DNA of 64,000 bases from Porphyrobacter sp. (GTDB lineage Bacteria > Pseudomonadota > Alphaproteobacteria > Sphingomonadales > Sphingomonadaceae): positions 310,001-374,000 of the forward strand of contig JAPZUC010000002.1 in the NCBI GenBank assembly GCA_027533455.1, in the 5' to 3' direction. The position numbers were made by a program, and so were the translations under genes. Below the pieces are notes generated by a model that was not told the origin of the DNA, did no database searches, and was given only the letters and a program-made list of their open reading frames with translations. Below, piece after piece: positions 1-8,755 of this stretch. How positions within the stretch are numbered: position 1 is the first letter of the stretch; each line of letters opens with the position of its first letter.

Positions 1-124
1 TTACCTAACCGCCGACGAAGGGTGCGCAAAGAGGGCGGTTGCCCGATATCGTCAGGCTGGCGGCATCCGCCAAGACCGGGCCTGCGTAAATCACGGTGGA
101 CGGGCAGCACAAAGGAGTGCGCGC

Positions 125-505
125 ATGGCTTTTTTCACCACCGGTAGGCTCGCAGTGATCCTCGCATTGGCACTTCCCGCCAGCGGCTTGGCGGCGGGCG
201 AGATCAACTCGCAGCTCCAGATCGAGGCAGGTCAGACGTTCGAGCTTGGCGGAGGACAGGCGGGCGGCTTTCTGGTCACGGGCAAGAACACTGGCCCGGT
301 GTCAGTCGAGGTGCTCGCTAAGGCGCCCGGCAAGCCTGTGTCAGTGCGCGGTACAGTGGCGCCGGGAGGAGCCATCAACGCGCAATTCGCGCCGGGCGAA
401 ACGGCGTTGCTGCGCAATGCTTCGGGTCGGCAGATGGCTCGACTGAAGCTGAAGGTGACGGGGGATACCTCGGGTCTGGGGATGACCTACTCGGCCAATC
501 CCTAG
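125..505 (+). CDS. small secreted protein of unknown function
   Basis: 126 aa. I do not recognise the family. Residues 1-24 form a signal peptide (short n-region, a hydrophobic stretch ending near SGLAAG), so the mature protein of about 100 residues should be periplasmic or exported. The mature part has no cysteine, is rich in G, V, A and T, and alternates polar and hydrophobic residues as in a beta-sandwich. The ATG is preceded by AAAGGAG seven bases upstream, a good ribosome binding site. It converges on rlpA with only 5 bases between the two stop codons. The arms AACCGCC and GGCGGTT in the first 40 bases of the window could be the terminator of a gene further left. Confidence 0.75.
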   Translation: MAFFTTGRLAVILALALPASGLAAGEINSQLQIEAGQTFELGGGQAGGFLVTGKNTGPVSVEVLAKAPGKPVSVRGTVAPGGAINAQFAPGETALLRNASGRQMARLKLKVTGDTSGLGMTYSANP

Positions 506-510
506 GTCCT

Positions 511-1062
511 TCAGTCAGCGATCAGAGCCAGTTCCACGTCGCCGTGACCGCGGGCGACAAGGCCCAGTTCCTCGGCGGCGGCGCGGGTCACGTCGATCAG
601 CCGGCCGCGGGTGAAGGGGCCGCGGTCCGTGATGCGCACCACGACGCTGCGCCCGTTCGCGGTATTGGTGACGCGCACCAGACTGCCGAAGGGCAGGGTG
701 CGGTGGGCTGCGGTCATCTGGGCATTGTCGAAGCGTTCGCCGCTGGCGGTACGGCGGCCATCGAAGCGCGCGGCGTAATATGAGGCGCTGCCACGGCCAA
801 GCACGGTTTCCTGCGGGGAAGACGGGCCGGCGATCTCGTCAGTGATCGGCGCGGTTACGTTGCTGACGGGCTGAACCGGCACGAGCTCGACCACGGCGGC
901 GCTGGCGGCAACTTCGATCTGGGCTTCGGATGGATCGGGCGCGGCAGCTGACGACGCTGCGAGCGGCGCAAGGCCGAGCAGGCCTGCGGCCACCATTGCT
1001 TGCAAGCTCCGGCTGGCGAAGCTGCGGGGCAAGAGGCCCTCGGTGCGATTTCCCGTCCGCAT
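511..1062 (-). CDS. rlpA: RlpA-family septal ring lytic transglycosylase / double-psi beta-barrel protein
   Basis: 183 aa. An N-terminal signal peptide (about residues 1-41, ending in an alanine-rich AASSAAA) is followed by a linker and then the RlpA double-psi beta-barrel (about 88-180). The family signatures are visible: G-x-A-S-Y-Y, the RRTASGERF stretch, LPFGSLVRVTN, and VRITDRGPF with the conserved Asp. RlpA proteins act in the periplasm on denuded peptidoglycan at the septum. There is no C-terminal SPOR domain, as in many short alphaproteobacterial members. There is no lipobox cysteine, so it looks soluble. No clear ribosome binding site precedes the ATG. Confidence 0.9.
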   Translation of the reverse strand: MRTGNRTEGLLPRSFASRSLQAMVAAGLLGLAPLAASSAAAPDPSEAQIEVAASAAVVELVPVQPVSNVTAPITDEIAGPSSPQETVLGRGSASYYAARFDGRRTASGERFDNAQMTAAHRTLPFGSLVRVTNTANGRSVVVRITDRGPFTRGRLIDVTRAAAEELGLVARGHGDVELALIAD

Positions 1063-2039
1063 GGAGGCGCAGATAGAGAAGGGTGATTGTGGAAGGCAAA
1101 CCAGGTTAGGCTTTCGTCGTCAGCGTCGTTCATCTGAGGCATGAATCGAGCCGCAAATGCGATGAACTGAGTTGGCTGCGGCATGCCGTTGCGCCGATCT
1201 AAGGCGCTTTGCGTGAAGCGACTCGGAGCAACAGAGATCTCAGGCCGAACGCCAGTGGGGGAGCCACAATGCAAATGGGGCCGGCATTGCTGCCGACCCC
1301 ACTCTCACCGGCGTGTGGATGACCCCTGCTCGCGATGCTTCCGGCGAACCTTCAGCTTCATCCGCTTGGAGCCATGCTTGGCGCCCGATGTCTAGCCTCC
1401 TGCTGCCCGGCCTTGCGGCTGGCTGACCAGAGATTTGTCACCGGCGCTCGCGCCGGCATCCGGCTTTGCTCCGGCTGGCTTGTGCGTCCGTTATCCGGCC
1501 TGAGCCTTCCTACTTTCGCCGCCGCGCCTTCGCTTGGCCGAGGCCTTTGTCCCTTTACCGTTTACAAGAGCTACGGATGGAGGCCTTCGCCGTTTCCGCT
1601 GCACTTCCGCCCGGCCAGGTTCTTGGCCTGTCCGGTGCCATCGCGTCGCTCCGACCCTTGAATTGATCCGACTTGCCTTTGGCCGAGGCCTCCTGCATGC
1701 CGTCTCCAGATCGGCGCGTGGACAGATGTCACCGCCATCTCTGGGATAAAAACCCCGCTAACTTCAGAGCCTTGCGGCCTTCCGTTCCGGTTGTTTTGTG
1801 TCCCGAAGACAAGTTGAAAGTGCGCCTGAATCGGCGTTCTGGCAACATTCCGGACAGCGACTTTTCCACTTTGGGTGATTTGCGCTGTGGACACGAGTGG
1901 ATAACTCAACGGCTCGTCGTATTTTGCGCGAAACCGAGCAAAAAGCGGGAACGAGACCGCATTCAAGATGTCACGTTAGAGGTCTTCAGTCGGCACGGCT
2001 AACCAGGCGACTCGGTTTTCCCCATCAGGCCTAGCGCAA
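1063..2039. other. about 980-base gap without a convincing gene; structured, minus-strand biased
   Basis: No known family is recognisable in any frame. On the minus strand, downstream of argG, the sequence is A/G-rich. A 47-codon ORF (1555-1698, starting MQEASAKGKSDQF) has a TGGAGA ribosome binding site. After it, in other frames, come short lysine/arginine/alanine-rich stretches broken by stops, so either a decayed basic-protein gene or an RNA is possible. Other visible structure: a perfect palindrome at 1441-1456, a stable hairpin at 1276-1301, a GGCCGAGGCC motif repeated near 1540 and 1685, and a noticeably less GC-rich part at 1740-1990. Open reading frames of 108-131 codons here show no family motif. 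Confidence 0.5.
1276..1301 (-). terminator. candidate hairpin terminator or RNA structure
   Basis: Read on the minus strand, this is an 11-base-pair stem (TGGGGTCGGCA with TGCCGGCCCCA, one G-U pair) closed by a GCAA tetraloop. It is followed by only TTTGCATTG rather than a long T run. It would end a transcript coming from the 1.3-1.9 kb region, which supports a minus-strand transcript there. The stem is clear in the sequence; its function is inferred. Confidence 0.5.
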
Positions 2040-3260
2040 TCAGGCGTCGCGGTTGCGCCGCGAGAGCAGGCGAAGGCGCAGGCCATTCAGTTTGATAAAG
2101 CCTTCGGCGTCCTTCTGGTCATAGGCCCCTGCGTCATCCTCGAAGGTCACGTGCGCTTCGGAATAGAGCGAATAGGGCGACTTGCGCCCGACAACGCTCG
2201 CCAGCCCCTTGTAGAGTTTCAGCCGCACCGTGCCGGTCACCTTGTCCTGGCTGTGGTCGATCGCCGCCTGAAGCATCTCGCGCTCGGGGCTAAACCAGAA
2301 GCCGTTGTAGATGAGCTCGGCATACTTGGGCATAAGCTCGTCCTTGAGGTGTGCCGCGCCGCGATCGAGCGTAATCTGCTCGATCCCGCGGTGGGCGCGG
2401 GCGTAGATCTCGCCGCCAGGGGTTTCGTACATCCCGCGGCTCTTCATACCGACAAAGCGGTTTTCGACGAGATCCAGCCGGCCGATGCCGTGCTTGCGGC
2501 CCAGGTCGTTCAGGGCAGCGAGCAGCGTGGCGGGGCTCATCGCCTCACCGTTCAGCGAGACGCCGTCACCCTTTTCGAAATCGATGGTGATGTATTCCGG
2601 CTGGTCGGGTGCGTCCTCGGGATTGACCGTGCGCGAATAGACATAATCCGGGGTCTCCTCCCACGGATCCTCCAGCACCTTGCCCTCGGACGAGGTGTGG
2701 AGCAGGTTCGCGTCGGTCGAGAACGGGCTGTCGCCGCGCTTGTCCTTCGGGACCTGGATCTGGTGCTTTTCCGCCCATGCGATGAGCGCTGTACGGCTGG
2801 TCAGTTCCCATTCGCGCCACGGGGCGATCACCTTGATGTCGGGATCGAGCGCATAGGCGCTGAGCTCGAAGCGCACCTGGTCATTGCCCTTGCCGGTCGC
2901 GCCGTGGGCGATGAAATCGGCGCCGGTCTCGTGCGCGATCTCGACGAGGCGCTTGGAGATCAGCGGGCGGGCGATGGAGGTGCCTAAAAGGTAGTCGCCC
3001 TCGTAACGGGCATTGGCGCGCATCATCGGGAAAACGAAATCGCGCACGAACTCCTCGCGCACATCCTCGATGAAAATGTGATTGTCGGGGATGCCCATCG
3101 CCTTCGCCTTGGCGCGGGCGGGTTCAATCTCCTCGCCCTGGCCGAGATCGGCGGTGAAGGTCACCACCTCGAGGCCCCGCTCCACGCTCAGCCACTTGGC
3201 GATGACGCTGGTATCGAGACCGCCGGAATAGGCGAGGACGACCTTCTGGGGCTGGGACAT
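2040..3260 (-). CDS. argG: argininosuccinate synthase
   Basis: 406 aa, the usual length. It condenses citrulline and aspartate, using ATP, in the arginine pathway in the cytosol. The N-terminal ATP-binding P-loop AYSGGLDTS is at residues 9-17, followed by conserved stretches such as [27 protein letters not shown] and [15 protein letters not shown]. The start is taken at ATG-Ser-Gln-Pro, which matches the family. The open frame runs further upstream into the end of the neighbouring cfa gene, but that extension has no conserved sequence. cfa lies 77 bases upstream on the same strand. Confidence 0.97.
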   Translation of the reverse strand: MSQPQKVVLAYSGGLDTSVIAKWLSVERGLEVVTFTADLGQGEEIEPARAKAKAMGIPDNHIFIEDVREEFVRDFVFPMMRANARYEGDYLLGTSIARPLISKRLVEIAHETGADFIAHGATGKGNDQVRFELSAYALDPDIKVIAPWREWELTSRTALIAWAEKHQIQVPKDKRGDSPFSTDANLLHTSSEGKVLEDPWEETPDYVYSRTVNPEDAPDQPEYITIDFEKGDGVSLNGEAMSPATLLAALNDLGRKHGIGRLDLVENRFVGMKSRGMYETPGGEIYARAHRGIEQITLDRGAAHLKDELMPKYAELIYNGFWFSPEREMLQAAIDHSQDKVTGTVRLKLYKGLASVVGRKSPYSLYSEAHVTFEDDAGAYDQKDAEGFIKLNGLRLRLLSRRNRDA

Positions 3261-3337
3261 GGGAGAGGGTTCCTGAGGAATGGACTGCGGGCGCGCCCGT
3301 ATCAGGGCAACTCCCGCGAGGCAATCCGCCAGAGGGC

Positions 3338-4561
3338 TCAGCGATAGAGGTAATCGCGCGTGATCGGCAGCGCGTGGCGGCTGCGGATGTACTGGATCTG
3401 GTAATTCGCCATACCCCCGTGCTCGAACACGGTCGCCGCACCCGCGAGGTAGAAGGTCCACATCCGGAAGAACTTCTCGTCATAGAGCGCGACGATTGTG
3501 TCCTGGTGTTCCATGCAGTTGGCATACCAGCAGCGGATCGTCTTGGCGTAGTGGAGCCTGAGCGTCTCCACGTCCGAAGCGATGAGACGCACCTTCTCGC
3601 TGGCGGCGAGCGTTTCGGACAGCGCGGGAATGTAACCGCCCGGGAAGACATACTTGCGGGTGAACGCATCGGTCGTGCCCGGCCCGCCGAAGCGGCCGAT
3701 GGTGTGGAGCAGCATCACCCCGTCATCGGCCAACATTCGCGCGGCTGCGGCGAAGAAGGTCTCGAACTGCGCGCGGCCGACATGTTCGAACATCCCGACC
3801 GAAACGATCCGGTCGAAGCGGCGGCCCGACGCGGCGGTGTCACGGTAATCCTCGAGCAGGATCGTCACCCGGTCAGCCACCCCCGCATCGCGTACGCGGC
3901 TGCGGGCGAGGGCGGCCTGTTCCTCCGACAGGGTGATCCCCGTGACGTGGACATTGTGATGCTTAGCAAGATGGATCGTCATCCCGCCCCAGCCGCAGCC
4001 GATATCCAGCACCTCCTGCCCGGGGGCGAGGTGCAGCTTTCTGGCGATATGCTTGAGCTTAGCCTCCTGCGCTTCGACCAAGGTGGTGACACCCTCGGGC
4101 CAGTAAGCGCAGCTATACTGCCAATGCTCGGTATCCAGCATCAACCGGTAGAGATCATTGCCGATGTCGTAATGGTGCGCGACGTTCTTCTTTGAGCCCA
4201 CGCGGTTGTTGATCTGCTCGGCAGCGAAACTGGCGTGGTTGATCAGGCGCTTCAGCCGGTTCGGCTTGCCGATATCGCCGCCCTTGTCCCAAGGGCTGTT
4301 GGCGCGCAGCAGGCTGACAAGACCCATCACATCGCCTTCCTCGATCAGCAGGCGCCCTTCGATAAAGGCCTCTGCAGCGCCAAGCCTCGGGTCCATCAGG
4401 ATATCGCGGAGGACGCGCTCGTCGGTGAAACGGATCACGATGTCCGGGAAGCCTTCCGCAGCTGTGCCGTAGGTGCTGGCGGTGCCATCGGCAAAGACGA
4501 TGCCGAGGCGGCCTTGCCGCACAGCACGGGACATGAACCTGTCGAGGAGAGGCTTGCTCAT
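3338..4561 (-). CDS. cfa: cyclopropane-fatty-acyl-phospholipid synthase family protein
   Basis: 407 aa. A SAM-dependent enzyme that methylenates double bonds of membrane phospholipid acyl chains. SAM-binding motif I ([10 protein letters not shown]) is at about residues 184-193, followed by GITLSEEQ. The family signatures [10 protein letters not shown] (about 129-138), MFEHVGR and the C-terminal [11 protein letters not shown] are present. The N-terminal 110 residues match the usual lipid-interaction domain. The start is the ATG of MSKPLLDRF; an in-frame extension of 16 codons upstream looks non-coding. Confidence 0.93.
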   Translation of the reverse strand: MSKPLLDRFMSRAVRQGRLGIVFADGTASTYGTAAEGFPDIVIRFTDERVLRDILMDPRLGAAEAFIEGRLLIEEGDVMGLVSLLRANSPWDKGGDIGKPNRLKRLINHASFAAEQINNRVGSKKNVAHHYDIGNDLYRLMLDTEHWQYSCAYWPEGVTTLVEAQEAKLKHIARKLHLAPGQEVLDIGCGWGGMTIHLAKHHNVHVTGITLSEEQAALARSRVRDAGVADRVTILLEDYRDTAASGRRFDRIVSVGMFEHVGRAQFETFFAAAARMLADDGVMLLHTIGRFGGPGTTDAFTRKYVFPGGYIPALSETLAASEKVRLIASDVETLRLHYAKTIRCWYANCMEHQDTIVALYDEKFFRMWTFYLAGAATVFEHGGMANYQIQYIRSRHALPITRDYLYR

Positions 4562-4678
4562 GGGGCTCCTTTCCTGGCCTCTGTCGGCCTGAAAGCGAGC
4601 ATGGCGCAAGCAAGCACCGTGTCACCGGTCCGGACGTCGAAGCGTTGCAAGAAAGCGCTGAGCCGCCTTGCCCCAAAG

Positions 4679-5428
4679 CTATATGCCGGCATACCACTGG
4701 TAGCCCGCGACATCCTCCCACAATCCGCCGCCGCCTTTGCCGATGTCGGCGAAGCTAGTCACGGCCTCGATTGCCTTCACATATTTGGCCTGTTTATAGC
4801 CGAGCTGGCGTTCGATCCGCATCCTGAGCGGCGCGCCGTTCTTTTCGGGGAGCGGTTCGCCGTTCAGGCTGTGAGCGATGATCGTCTGCGGGTGATAGGC
4901 GTCGACCATGTCGATGCTCTCGTAATAGTCGCGCCCGTAGAGCGTATCGGCGCAGCGGAAGACGATGAACTTTGCTTCCGACCGGACCTTGGCTGCATCG
5001 AGCAGAACGGCCAGTTGCGGCCCCTGCCATTCGCCGATCGCGCTCCAGCCTTCCACGCAGTCATGGCGGGTGATCTGGGTTCGCTGGGGAAGCGCCTTCA
5101 GCTCAGCAAGGCTGAGCGCCAGCGGCAGATCGACAAGCCCCTTCACCTCCAACCGCCAATCGGGAAAACCACTCGCCAGCTGCTGCTGGTAAAAGGGATC
5201 GGCGACCGTCACCGAACCATTGCCGCGGAATGTGGGCGAACGTTCGGCGCGGGTATATTCAGGCGCAAGGCCCTGCTTGCCCGCCAGCGCGCGGTGGAGC
5301 GTACGGTGCCCGTCCTCGGCCGCCTCGAACAGGCCATGCGCGGTCTGGCTCTCGTTGATTTTGGAGCACGCCGTCGCTCCCAAAGCGGCGATCCCGGCGA
5401 GCAGCGAGCGGCGCGGCAAGTCAACCAT
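4679..5428 (-). CDS. molybdopterin-dependent oxidoreductase, sulfite-oxidase fold
   Basis: 249 aa. The N-terminus has a twin-arginine-like signal (RRSLLAG), and ATAC resembles a lipobox, so export by Tat, possibly as a lipoprotein, is likely. The oxidoreductase molybdopterin-binding domain covers about residues 75-230. The Mo-ligating cysteine is in HDCVEGWS, followed by GEWQGP; a later GAPLRMRIERQLGYKQ motif is also typical. The gene overlaps the preceding cytochrome b gene by 8 bases, so the pair probably forms a periplasmic Mo enzyme with a membrane haem electron donor, similar in layout to MsrPQ. The true substrate cannot be read from the sequence. Confidence 0.88.
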   Translation of the reverse strand: MVDLPRRSLLAGIAALGATACSKINESQTAHGLFEAAEDGHRTLHRALAGKQGLAPEYTRAERSPTFRGNGSVTVADPFYQQQLASGFPDWRLEVKGLVDLPLALSLAELKALPQRTQITRHDCVEGWSAIGEWQGPQLAVLLDAAKVRSEAKFIVFRCADTLYGRDYYESIDMVDAYHPQTIIAHSLNGEPLPEKNGAPLRMRIERQLGYKQAKYVKAIEAVTSFADIGKGGGGLWEDVAGYQWYAGI

Positions 5429-6146
5429 GGGCGGGCACTCCTTCTTCGGCAGGTTCGGTCGGGGGAGGAGCGGGCTGGGGCGGGGCCTCGTGACGTCTGC
5501 CTCCGGTGAACATTTCGAGGATCAGCCGCCAATCGGTGAGCGCGAGCACGAGGTGGATCACGAAGAAGCTGAAGATGCCCCACGCCGCGATGAAGTGGAG
5601 CGAACGCGCGCTCTGGCGTCCGCCGAGAACGTCGAGCAGCCACGGTGCTGCCGCCTGAAAACCGGGGCTGATCGCAAGCCCGGTAAACAGCATCAGCGGC
5701 AACAGCACGCCGAATACCCCGCCATACAGAATCTTCTGCACCGGGTTATAGCCATGAGCGCCTCCCGCGTGAGCGCCCGAGTGTGCTTTCAGCGAAGCGA
5801 TGACCGCGCCGGGCGTCCAGTCTCCGGGCGAAGTGGTGAGGTCGCGGCGGAAGTGGCCGTTCGCCAGCATCGCCACCCAGATGAACAGCACGCCAAGGCC
5901 GAAGGGCCATGCGGCGGTGATGTGCCAGTCGCGGGCCAGCGCAAGGTTGTAATGCCCGGGGATCGTCGCCCAGCCGGGGAAGCGCACCACCGCCAGCCAC
6001 GCCTCCTTCGGTTCGAAGCCGTAGTCACCCCAATAGAGGTAGCGGTGCGCGTTCGAGATGTTCAGCCCGGTCATGAACAGCACGATGATCGCCGCCGCAT
6101 TCACCCAGTGCCACAGGCGGGTCGAAAGAGCGTGCTTTCGGATCAT
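5421..6146 (-). CDS. cytochrome b/b6-type membrane subunit (Ni/Fe-hydrogenase b-type family)
   Basis: 241 aa. An integral membrane cytochrome with about four helices (roughly residues 14-35, 100-120, 150-172, 190-210). Candidate haem histidines lie in STRLWHWVNA, GWATIPGHYN, DWHITAAW and FFVIHLVLALTDW. It probably supplies electrons to the Mo oxidoreductase with which it overlaps by 8 bases. The start is the ATG with AAGGGA seven bases upstream. A TTG five codons earlier overlaps the stop of the upstream SDR gene as TTGA and is an alternative start. The C-terminus is a proline-rich cytoplasmic tail. Confidence 0.87.
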   Translation of the reverse strand: MIRKHALSTRLWHWVNAAAIIVLFMTGLNISNAHRYLYWGDYGFEPKEAWLAVVRFPGWATIPGHYNLALARDWHITAAWPFGLGVLFIWVAMLANGHFRRDLTTSPGDWTPGAVIASLKAHSGAHAGGAHGYNPVQKILYGGVFGVLLPLMLFTGLAISPGFQAAAPWLLDVLGGRQSARSLHFIAAWGIFSFFVIHLVLALTDWRLILEMFTGGRRHEAPPQPAPPPTEPAEEGVPAHG

Positions 6147-6157
6147 TCGCGTTCCCT

Positions 6158-6949
6158 TCAAGCCCCTTCGCGCGCCAGCCAGATCACGTCGCGCGGCTGG
6201 TCGAGCAGGTGTTGGCCGCTGTCGATGAACAGGCTCTGCCCGCTAGCAAGCGTGCCGCCGGCAAGGAACAGCGCCGCACCGGCAATCTCGTCAGCCCCGG
6301 TCTTGCGGCCGAGCAGGTTCATCCGGTGCGAAACCTCGGTCTCTTCCTCGCGCTGGTCATGACTCGCCAGCACCGCGCCGGGGGCGAGGCCATAGATCTT
6401 CGCGCCGCCGTCAGGGTTGCCCTTGGCCAGCATTCCGATGGTGGCGGCCAGCGCATGTTTGGACATAGTATAGCTGAAGAAATCGGGGTTGGTGTTCTCG
6501 ATCTTCATGTCGGTGATGTGGATCACGCTCCGCACGCCCTCGCAGCCTGCGGTGAGGGCGATGAAGGCCTGCGCGAGGGCGGCAGGGGCGAGAGCGTTCA
6601 CTTGCATTGCCGCCCGGTTCGTTGCGGGATCGAGTGCGGATACACTGTCGTAATCAAAAACCGACGCCGAATTGACGAGGCAGCGCCAGCCCGGCAGCCG
6701 CGCGGCCAGTGCGGTCACGGCGGCAATGGCTGCCTGTTCGTCCGTAAGGTCGAACCCGATCGTCTCGGCTGAAGGTAGACACGCGGCCAGCGCCTCGGCG
6801 GGCCCTGCGGAGCTGCGGTAATGGATCACCACGTGCCAGCCCGCATCGGCAAAGCGGCGAACGATGGCCGCTCCGATACGGGTCGCCCCGCCGGTCACAA
6901 GAACGGCGGGGCGGTTGAGGGGTGCGCTGCTGTCAGGGGAGAGAGACAT
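6158..6949 (-). CDS. SDR-family reductase, FolM/pteridine-reductase-like
   Basis: 263 aa from the chosen ATG. A Rossmann-fold short-chain dehydrogenase/reductase. The nucleotide-binding VTGGATRIG is near residue 20, a NSASVFDYD stretch replaces the usual NNAG, and the catalytic Y-x-x-x-K appears in YTMSKHAL. The C-terminal DSGQHL resembles the pteridine reductase/dihydromonapterin reductase subgroup (FolM). It lies just upstream of, and reads into, the cytochrome b/Mo oxidoreductase pair. No good ribosome binding site is seen; a TTG 12 codons upstream is possible. Substrate assignment to a pterin is an inference. Confidence 0.8.
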   Translation of the reverse strand: MSLSPDSSAPLNRPAVLVTGGATRIGAAIVRRFADAGWHVVIHYRSSAGPAEALAACLPSAETIGFDLTDEQAAIAAVTALAARLPGWRCLVNSASVFDYDSVSALDPATNRAAMQVNALAPAALAQAFIALTAGCEGVRSVIHITDMKIENTNPDFFSYTMSKHALAATIGMLAKGNPDGGAKIYGLAPGAVLASHDQREEETEVSHRMNLLGRKTGADEIAGAALFLAGGTLASGQSLFIDSGQHLLDQPRDVIWLAREGA

Positions 6950-7025
6950 GACAGCAGCGCTAACAGTCAGGGGCGCGCGCTTCAATCGGGGAGAGAGGCG
7001 AAGGCGCGAGCCCCTGCCAGATCAA

Positions 7026-7397
7026 TTAGCGGCAGCGCAGTTCCCCGCGGTCGATCTCGCGGCCCAGCAGGCCGCCGGCAATCGCGCCGATCAGGGTGCC
7101 GGCCGAACGATCGCCCCGGGTGTCGGCGGTGCGGCCCAGCAGGGCGCCAACGCCCGCGCCGATCACGAGACCGGTGGTCCCGTTGTCGCGGCGGCAGTAA
7201 TAGCGATCTCCATCGCGCCAGATCCGGTCGCCGCGGGTCAGACGGCGAGGCTCGTAATAGCGGCTGCGGTCGTCATAGATGCGGTCCTTTGCGCGCTTGC
7301 CCCGGGCCGGGGCATGACGCGGGGGATCAGCCATGGCGGGGGTCGCCAATGGCAGAGTCATGGCGCCGGCGGCGATGATAAGGGCAATCTTTTTAAT
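7026..7397 (-). CDS. exported glycine-zipper (2TM) protein, probable ATT start
   Basis: 123 aa if translation starts at the ATT at 7397. This start is chosen because it gives a complete signal peptide (start-KKIALIIAAGAM..., cleavage after PAMA) and because GAGGAAG sits six bases upstream. The first in-frame ATG (7361) would cut off the charged n-region and half of the hydrophobic core. The mature part is basic and Arg/Asp/Tyr-rich, and ends in a glycine-zipper segment with the pattern GAGVGALLGR...GGLLGREIDRG. Such proteins sit in the outer envelope (Rick_17kDa_Anti/glycine-zipper 2TM families). It is a paralogue of the gene just upstream at 7517-7978. Confidence 0.8.
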   Translation of the reverse strand: MKKIALIIAAGAMTLPLATPAMADPPRHAPARGKRAKDRIYDDRSRYYEPRRLTRGDRIWRDGDRYYCRRDNGTTGLVIGAGVGALLGRTADTRGDRSAGTLIGAIAGGLLGREIDRGELRCR

Positions 7398-7516
7398 GGC
7401 TCTTCCTCGGTTAACTACGTGGATGTATCGTCCACTTTGCTTGTTTAAGGGCGGGTTAACAGCGCTAAGCGGCAGGGCGGGCCTCCGTTGAACCGGATGC
7501 CCGCCGCGCCAAACCG

Positions 7517-7978
7517 TTAGCGGCAGCGCGCTCTGCCGCGGTCGATTTCGCGGCCCAGCAGACCGCCACCGATCGCGCCGAGCAGCGTTCCGACCGTGCG
7601 GTCACCGCGCGTGTCGATGGTCCGTCCGAGCAGCGCGCCGACACCTGCACCGACCAGAAGTCCGGTGGTGCCATCGGCCCGGCGGCAGCGCCAGCGGCCG
7701 TCTTCACCGCGCCAGTAATCGCTGCGGCGGTCGTCATAGCGGCGGTCATCGTAGCGACGCTCATCGTAGCGGCCGCGATCGTCGCGCCAGCGGCGATCAT
7801 CGTGGTGCCTGCGGTCCTTCCAGCGGCGGTCGTAACTCGCGTCTTCGGCAAACGGTGATGCGGCCTGCGTGTAGCTCACGGCGACGGGAGCCGGGGCCGG
7901 AGCGAACGACGCTGCCTGCGCCGGAAGCGCGGTAACGAGCATCGAACCGGTTGCGGCGAGCAGAGCGAGGTTCTTCAT
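7517..7978 (-). CDS. exported glycine-zipper (2TM) protein with Asp/Arg repeats
   Basis: 153 aa. The signal peptide is MKNLALLAATGSML...AQA (about 1-22). Residues 50-95 are a low-complexity run of DRR, DDRR and YDERRYDD repeats. The C-terminal 60 residues (RRADGTTGLLVGAG...GLLGREIDRG) are nearly the same as in the neighbouring gene at 7026. An envelope or membrane-associating role is inferred from the glycine zipper. The start ATG has AGGATACAGGACC before it. The two genes lie in tandem 119 bases apart, so a local duplication is likely. Confidence 0.88.
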   Translation of the reverse strand: MKNLALLAATGSMLVTALPAQAASFAPAPAPVAVSYTQAASPFAEDASYDRRWKDRRHHDDRRWRDDRGRYDERRYDDRRYDDRRSDYWRGEDGRWRCRRADGTTGLLVGAGVGALLGRTIDTRGDRTVGTLLGAIGGGLLGREIDRGRARCR

Positions 7979-8113
7979 GGTCCTGTATCCTTGTGGTGGC
8001 TCGGAAGTGGAGCGACCCCCTTTTCGTTCAGATTACAAGAACCTTGGCTGAACAAGCCGGTCAGGAAACAGCAGGATTTGTTCATCTGCTGGGTCTGCAG
8101 GATGAACCGTGCT

Positions 8114-8755
8114 TCAACTGCGTTTGGCTGCAGCTTTCATGCGAAGACGCGGGGTGAGGGCGGGCAGTTCGGCAAGTTCGGAAAGCTCCTGTCGTGTTGC
8201 CTTGCCAGCCACCAGCGCGCGAAATACCCGCGCTACGCTCCAGTCGGCCGCACCAATAGCGACTCGCTCGAGCGAATCCCCCGCCGCAACCTCGCCCGCT
8301 TCGATCACGCGGAAGTACCAGCCTGACCGCCCCGTGGTGATGATCGCGGCCACCATGCCTTTGTGGCCAAAGCGGTGCTCGATCTTCCAGCACGGCTGGC
8401 GCGGATGGCTGACCTCGATCAGCGCGGTGCCGAGGCGGAAACGGTCACCGACATGGACATGCTCCTCGGTCAGCCCGCGCACCGCGAGATTCGAGCCGAA
8501 GCCGCCGGGTTCATCCAGCGCCGGATGATCGCCGATCTCGCCGCGCCACCAGTCGTGGTGATCGAGCGGGTAGAGATGAAGTGCCTTTTCCGGCCCGCCA
8601 TGGACGCTGCGGTCGGCTTGCTCGTCGGGGGCGAGGCCTTCTTCCAGCACCTGCACAAGGCCATCGCGCGGGCGCTTGGAAATAGCGCTGAGTTCCGCGC
8701 CGTTGAAGGGGCGGGCGGTGCCAGTGCAGACGGCTTCGATGGTCCAGCGGGTCAT
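8114..8755 (-). CDS. MOSC domain-containing protein (YiiM-like)
   Basis: 213 aa. The MOSC fold covers most of the protein. The characteristic HGGPEKALHLYP stretch is near residues 52-63, GSNLAVRGLTE is near 88, and PRQPCWKIE carries the conserved cysteine used to bind sulfur or molybdenum species. A 3-alpha-like C-terminal tail (DWSVARVFRALVAG) is present as in YiiM. YiiM-type proteins reduce N-hydroxylated compounds with molybdenum cofactor, so a detoxification role is plausible. The ATG overlaps the stop of the upstream methyltransferase as ATGA, indicating translational coupling. Confidence 0.88.
   Translation of the reverse strand: MTRWTIEAVCTGTARPFNGAELSAISKRPRDGLVQVLEEGLAPDEQADRSVHGGPEKALHLYPLDHHDWWRGEIGDHPALDEPGGFGSNLAVRGLTEEHVHVGDRFRLGTALIEVSHPRQPCWKIEHRFGHKGMVAAIITTGRSGWYFRVIEAGEVAAGDSLERVAIGAADWSVARVFRALVAGKATRQELSELAELPALTPRLRMKAAAKRS

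Noticed and set aside
1880-1910. Possible replication origin: AGTGGATAA (1896-1904) resembles a DnaA box, near other short AT-rich sequence
   Set aside because: Only one imperfect box is present, there is no cluster, and none of the usual origin-flanking genes (dnaA, hemE, parAB, gidAB) is nearby.
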